Shown here: piece after piece, positions 24,613 through 26,821 of the stretch
Layout of the letters: each line of letters starts with the position of its first letter
How positions within the stretch are numbered: position 1 is the stretch's first letter
Assembly (NCBI GenBank): GCA_934154445.1
Contig: CAKPGC010000015.1
Span: 1 to 26,821 of the forward strand
DNA: 26,821 nucleotides
From: an uncultured Clostridia bacterium
GTDB lineage: Bacteria > Bacillota > Clostridia > TANB77 > CAG-508
Direction of reading: 5' to 3'
Made by a program: the position numbers and the translations under genes
Notes under the pieces: generated by a model
Told to the model about the DNA's origin: nothing
Databases searched by the model: none
What the model saw: only the letters and a program-made list of their open reading frames with translations

Positions 24613-25281
24613 TTAGTCTCTTGCCAAAACAAGTACTCCTATTTTACAAGGATTTCCTTGTCCTAACATTTTACTACATTCATTAACTGTACTTCCTGTT
24701 GTATAAATATCATCAACCAATAAAATTTTCTTGTTTTTTATTAATTGTTCATTTTTAATTTTGTAAACATTTTGTATATTTTTTATTCTATCTTCTCTGT
24801 TCAATTTACTTTGTTCTATTATATTTTTAGTTTTTATTAAGCAATTATTCATTAATTTCAAATCAGTTTTTTTCGATATTTCTTTTGCTACTAAAAAGCT
24901 TTGATTATACCCTCTTTCTTGTTGTCTTTTTTTGCTTATTGGAATTGGTATAATTGTATCATAATTTTTTATATTTTCAAATATTTTTTTGTTTTTTAAT
25001 AAAAAATTTGCAAATGTTAGATACATATATGATTTTTCGTTAAATTTGTAGTCTAATATTAATTTTCTTATTGCCCCTTCATATTTAAATATGTACATTA
25101 ATTCATTAAAATATTTATTTTCTATTTCTTCACCATCACTTATTATATTTATATCTTGTATTTTTTTTAATTCTATTTCACATTTTTTACATAATGAATT
25201 ATGATTTATTTTTCCACATATTCCGCACGTTTGGGGATAAATTAGATTTAAAACTTTTTCTTGAATTAAAATTTTATTCAC
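24613..25281 (-). CDS. comF: ComF-family phosphoribosyltransferase-like protein
   Basis: A 222-residue protein of the ComF family, in Bacillus linked to DNA uptake and helicase ComFA. N-terminal zinc finger CGICGK...CKKCE, middle segment FKYEGAIRKLILDYKF, IIPIPISKKRQQERGYNQS, and the PRPP-type loop ILLVDDIYTTGSTV. Starts with GTG at 25281, preceded only by a purine-rich AAGAAAAGA. Other competence genes are not seen nearby. The frame ends 58 nt before the KAP-like gene, so the two may be cotranscribed. Confidence 0.93.
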   Translation of the reverse strand: MNKILIQEKVLNLIYPQTCGICGKINHNSLCKKCEIELKKIQDINIISDGEEIENKYFNELMYIFKYEGAIRKLILDYKFNEKSYMYLTFANFLLKNKKIFENIKNYDTIIPIPISKKRQQERGYNQSFLVAKEISKKTDLKLMNNCLIKTKNIIEQSKLNREDRIKNIQNVYKIKNEQLIKNKKILLVDDIYTTGSTVNECSKMLGQGNPCKIGVLVLARD

Positions 25282-25327
25282 TCTTTTCTTGATTTTTAAT
25301 TGATTTAATATTTTTATTTAAAATACA

Positions 25328-25360
25328 GTTTCCTAATCCTACAATAATGGATTAGGAAAC
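25328..25360. terminator. hairpin terminator after ord
   Basis: Perfect 12-bp stem GTTTCCTAATCC (25328-25339) with GGATTAGGAAAC (25349-25360), 9-nt loop. It starts 12 bases after the ord stop. The T-tract on the minus side is weak (TGTATTTT), so termination may be partial or Rho-assisted. Confidence 0.65.
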
Positions 25361-25372
25361 TCTTAATTAATA

Positions 25373-26434
25373 TTATGAAATTACATTTTTAAATTGTAAA
25401 TCTCCCATTTTTTCTGTTGTCACATAACCTGCTGAAGCTTTTATAACATCTGGAATTCTATTTACAACAGTTGCACATGTAAGTTCAACAGTTGCTGGTT
25501 TTTCAACTGTTATGGTTGTTGTTGGTTCACCTTCAACTGTCCATACATTTTTATCATACTCATCTGGTGCATAAACTTTTCCAATACATTCTGATTCTAT
25601 TGTTATTCCTTCTTTTGTCTTTGTAGTTACAACTGCACTCATTCCAGTTGCATCACCTGCTTTTATTGTCATGTTTAATGTTGAAGAATATATATCGTCT
25701 TTATATGTTTGTGGTACACATTTTTGTGTTTGACTTATAACTGTTAAACCTAATTTAGAGCATAACCAACCATTTACGTTCCACATATATGATGGAGAAT
25801 ATTCTCCGTTTTCTATTATCGATTGTCTTTCTTCATCTGACATTCTATCCACTGATGCAACTTGTTTGTCAAATTCATCTAATGTTAGTCCTGCTCCATG
25901 TGCTTCTGCTAGAGCAATTCCATAATCCTCTACATTATAACTAGAACTTCCTTTTATTTTTGTAATTTTTTGTGTTGAACCTGCAATTGATGTTATAAGT
26001 TGACCCCAATATATATCTTGGTATCCTGTTCCTGTTATTGTGCAATTATTCTTTTTTGCTAACTCGTCTATTTTCTTTGTTAATGTTGGATTTGAATTTT
26101 GTGGATAAAATGCTTCTTCACAAGTTGATATTGCATTTATTCCGAGTTCAGCACAAAGCATATATGGTTCTTCTAGTTCTGCAATCAAGCTTCTTGTTGT
26201 AATTACACATATATCTGGTTTTGTATTTTGCATCATTTCTTTTGCTTTATCTGCTGATGTAACAACTACACCTATTTTTTCTTTTCCTAATATCTCTCCT
26301 ATATCTTTTCCTACTACTTCTGGATTTATATCTACTGCTCCTACTATTTCTATTCCTTTTTCAAGCATATACCTCATTGTATATAAGCTCATTTTTCCTA
26401 CGCCATATTGAACGGCTTTGATTTTCTGTTCCAT
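25373..26434 (-). CDS. ord: 2,4-diaminopentanoate dehydrogenase-like NAD(P)-binding protein
   Basis: A 353-residue enzyme. N-terminal Rossmann fold AVQYGVGKMS then GIEIVGAVDINPEVVGKDIGE, as in dihydrodipicolinate-reductase-like proteins. TCEEAFYPQ and GTGYQDIYWGQL follow, and a C-terminal substrate domain. Size and pattern match Ord, which oxidises 2,4-diaminopentanoate in the clostridial ornithine fermentation pathway. The partner genes (oraS/oraE, ortA/ortB) are not in view, so the substrate is inferred. AAAGGAGG precedes ATG. Transcribed apart from the upstream tRNA gene, which has its own terminator. Confidence 0.8.
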   Translation of the reverse strand: MEQKIKAVQYGVGKMSLYTMRYMLEKGIEIVGAVDINPEVVGKDIGEILGKEKIGVVVTSADKAKEMMQNTKPDICVITTRSLIAELEEPYMLCAELGINAISTCEEAFYPQNSNPTLTKKIDELAKKNNCTITGTGYQDIYWGQLITSIAGSTQKITKIKGSSSYNVEDYGIALAEAHGAGLTLDEFDKQVASVDRMSDEERQSIIENGEYSPSYMWNVNGWLCSKLGLTVISQTQKCVPQTYKDDIYSSTLNMTIKAGDATGMSAVVTTKTKEGITIESECIGKVYAPDEYDKNVWTVEGEPTTTITVEKPATVELTCATVVNRIPDVIKASAGYVTTEKMGDLQFKNVIS

Positions 26435-26476
26435 ATACGAAACCTCCTTTGTATTTTATTTTATATAATTTTAAAA

Positions 26477-26482
26477 ATTATA
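26477..26482 (-). promoter_or_regulatory. possible -10 box for ord
   Basis: TATAAT on the minus strand, 43 nt before the ord start. The best -35-like element (TTGATA) is only 15 nt away, so the assignment is weak. Confidence 0.3.
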
Positions 26483-26529
26483 TACATTTAAAAATAATAT
26501 CAAAAATTCAAAAATTTATACTTTATAAT

Positions 26530-26573
26530 AAAAAAAATATTCCTATATATCAAAAAGATTTTAAGGAATATTT
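26530..26573 (-). terminator. terminator of the tRNA gene
   Basis: On the minus strand AATATTCCT and AGGAATATT form a 9-bp stem (26536-26544 with 26564-26572) followed by a run of T. It begins two bases after the encoded CCA. Confidence 0.8.
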
Positions 26574-26574
26574 C

Positions 26575-26651
26575 TGGTGCTCCCTCAAGGATTCGAACCT
26601 TGGACCCACCGGTTATGAGCCGGTTGCTCTGACCAACTGAGCTAAGGGAGC
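26575..26651 (-). tRNA. tRNA with CAT anticodon (Met or Ile2), CCA encoded
   Basis: Complete 77-nt cloverleaf on the minus strand: acceptor GCTCCCT/AGGGAGC, D stem GCTC/GAGC, anticodon stem ACCGG/CCGGT around loop CTCATAA (anticodon CAT), variable loop GGGTC, T arm CAAGG-TTCGAAT-CCTTG, discriminator A and encoded CCA. The anticodon fits elongator Met or, if C34 is changed to lysidine, Ile2 reading ATA. The acceptor starts with a paired G-C, so it is not initiator Met. Confidence 0.95.
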
Positions 26652-26687
26652 ATAAATATTAAAATGTTTTTGCTCAACGCAAGATAA

Positions 26688-26716
26688 AGTATAAACTATT
26701 TTTTATATGTTGTCAA
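26688..26716 (-). promoter_or_regulatory. consensus sigma-A promoter of the tRNA gene
   Basis: On the minus strand: perfect -35 TTGACA (26711-26716), 17-nt spacer, -10 TATACT (26688-26693), 36 nt before the mature tRNA 5' end. The 105 bp beyond it to the window edge show nothing I can support. Confidence 0.9.
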
Positions 26717-26821
26717 GACTTTTTAAAAATTTTTTTAGAATTCAATGTAGGTTAGTCAATCATTTGTCACAAATTATTTAAAATAAATACTTTGAGCACC
26801 TATATTGCAAATAACGATTCT

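Noticed and set aside
24613..25281. ComF as proof of a competence operon
   Set aside because: No comFA or other uptake gene is adjacent, and ComF-like proteins are common in species not known to be competent.
1..26821. CRISPR arrays, insertion sequences, prophage genes
   Set aside because: No regularly spaced repeats, no transposase or integrase motifs and no phage structural genes are visible.

Overview
The window comes from a low-GC (roughly 30%) Gram-positive genome, most likely an uncultured, spore-forming, anaerobic member of the Clostridia. The evidence is a PolC-type replicative polymerase, a SpoVT regulator, an RNase J, a DUF951 protein, strong GGAGG ribosome-binding sites, a CCA-encoding tRNA gene and a 2,4-diaminopentanoate dehydrogenase typical of amino-acid fermenters. 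No species name can be given from the sequence alone.

Layout. Positions 1-3767 (minus) hold the first 1255 codons of polC, cut by the window edge. A small helical protein gene (plus) and a DUF5050-type membrane protein gene (minus) converge on a shared terminator near 4400. From 13760 down to about 4400 runs the translation/cell-envelope cluster on the minus strand: rpsB (strong promoter and folded leader), tsf and a terminator, then a new promoter and pyrH, a DUF2207-type membrane protein, frr, a farnesyl-diphosphate-synthase-type gene, uppS, cdsA, rseP and the DUF5050-type gene. A Na+/Ca2+-exchanger-family gene (minus) lies divergent from serS and engB/ysxC (plus). From 16700 to 21660 on the minus strand are a Cys-rich small membrane protein and a probable operon RNase J - gltX - DUF951 - VbhA-like antitoxin - Fic. 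Next come spoVT, a lone KAP-like P-loop NTPase (possible defence gene), comF, ord and a CAT-anticodon tRNA.

The main cluster joins ribosome supply (S2, EF-Ts, ribosome recycling factor), UMP kinase and lipid-carrier/phospholipid synthesis (C15 prenyl diphosphate to C55 undecaprenyl diphosphate; CDP-diacylglycerol) with a site-2 membrane protease.

The most notable observation is in rseP. The protein is conserved end to end but split over three reading frames by two +1 breaks. Each break falls where the upstream frame meets a CGG codon, and skipping the C of CGG restores the expected family sequence (IPL-GG and LN-GQKI). In a hand scan of about 7,800 codons in the other genes I found no other in-frame CGG. 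This fits +1 frameshifting at a rare or unassigned CGG codon. Sequence error or gene decay must be excluded, and the second break also lies beside A-runs. Other points of interest are a duplicated OB-fold in PolC, an antitoxin lacking the expected inhibitory residues, and a structured rpsB leader.
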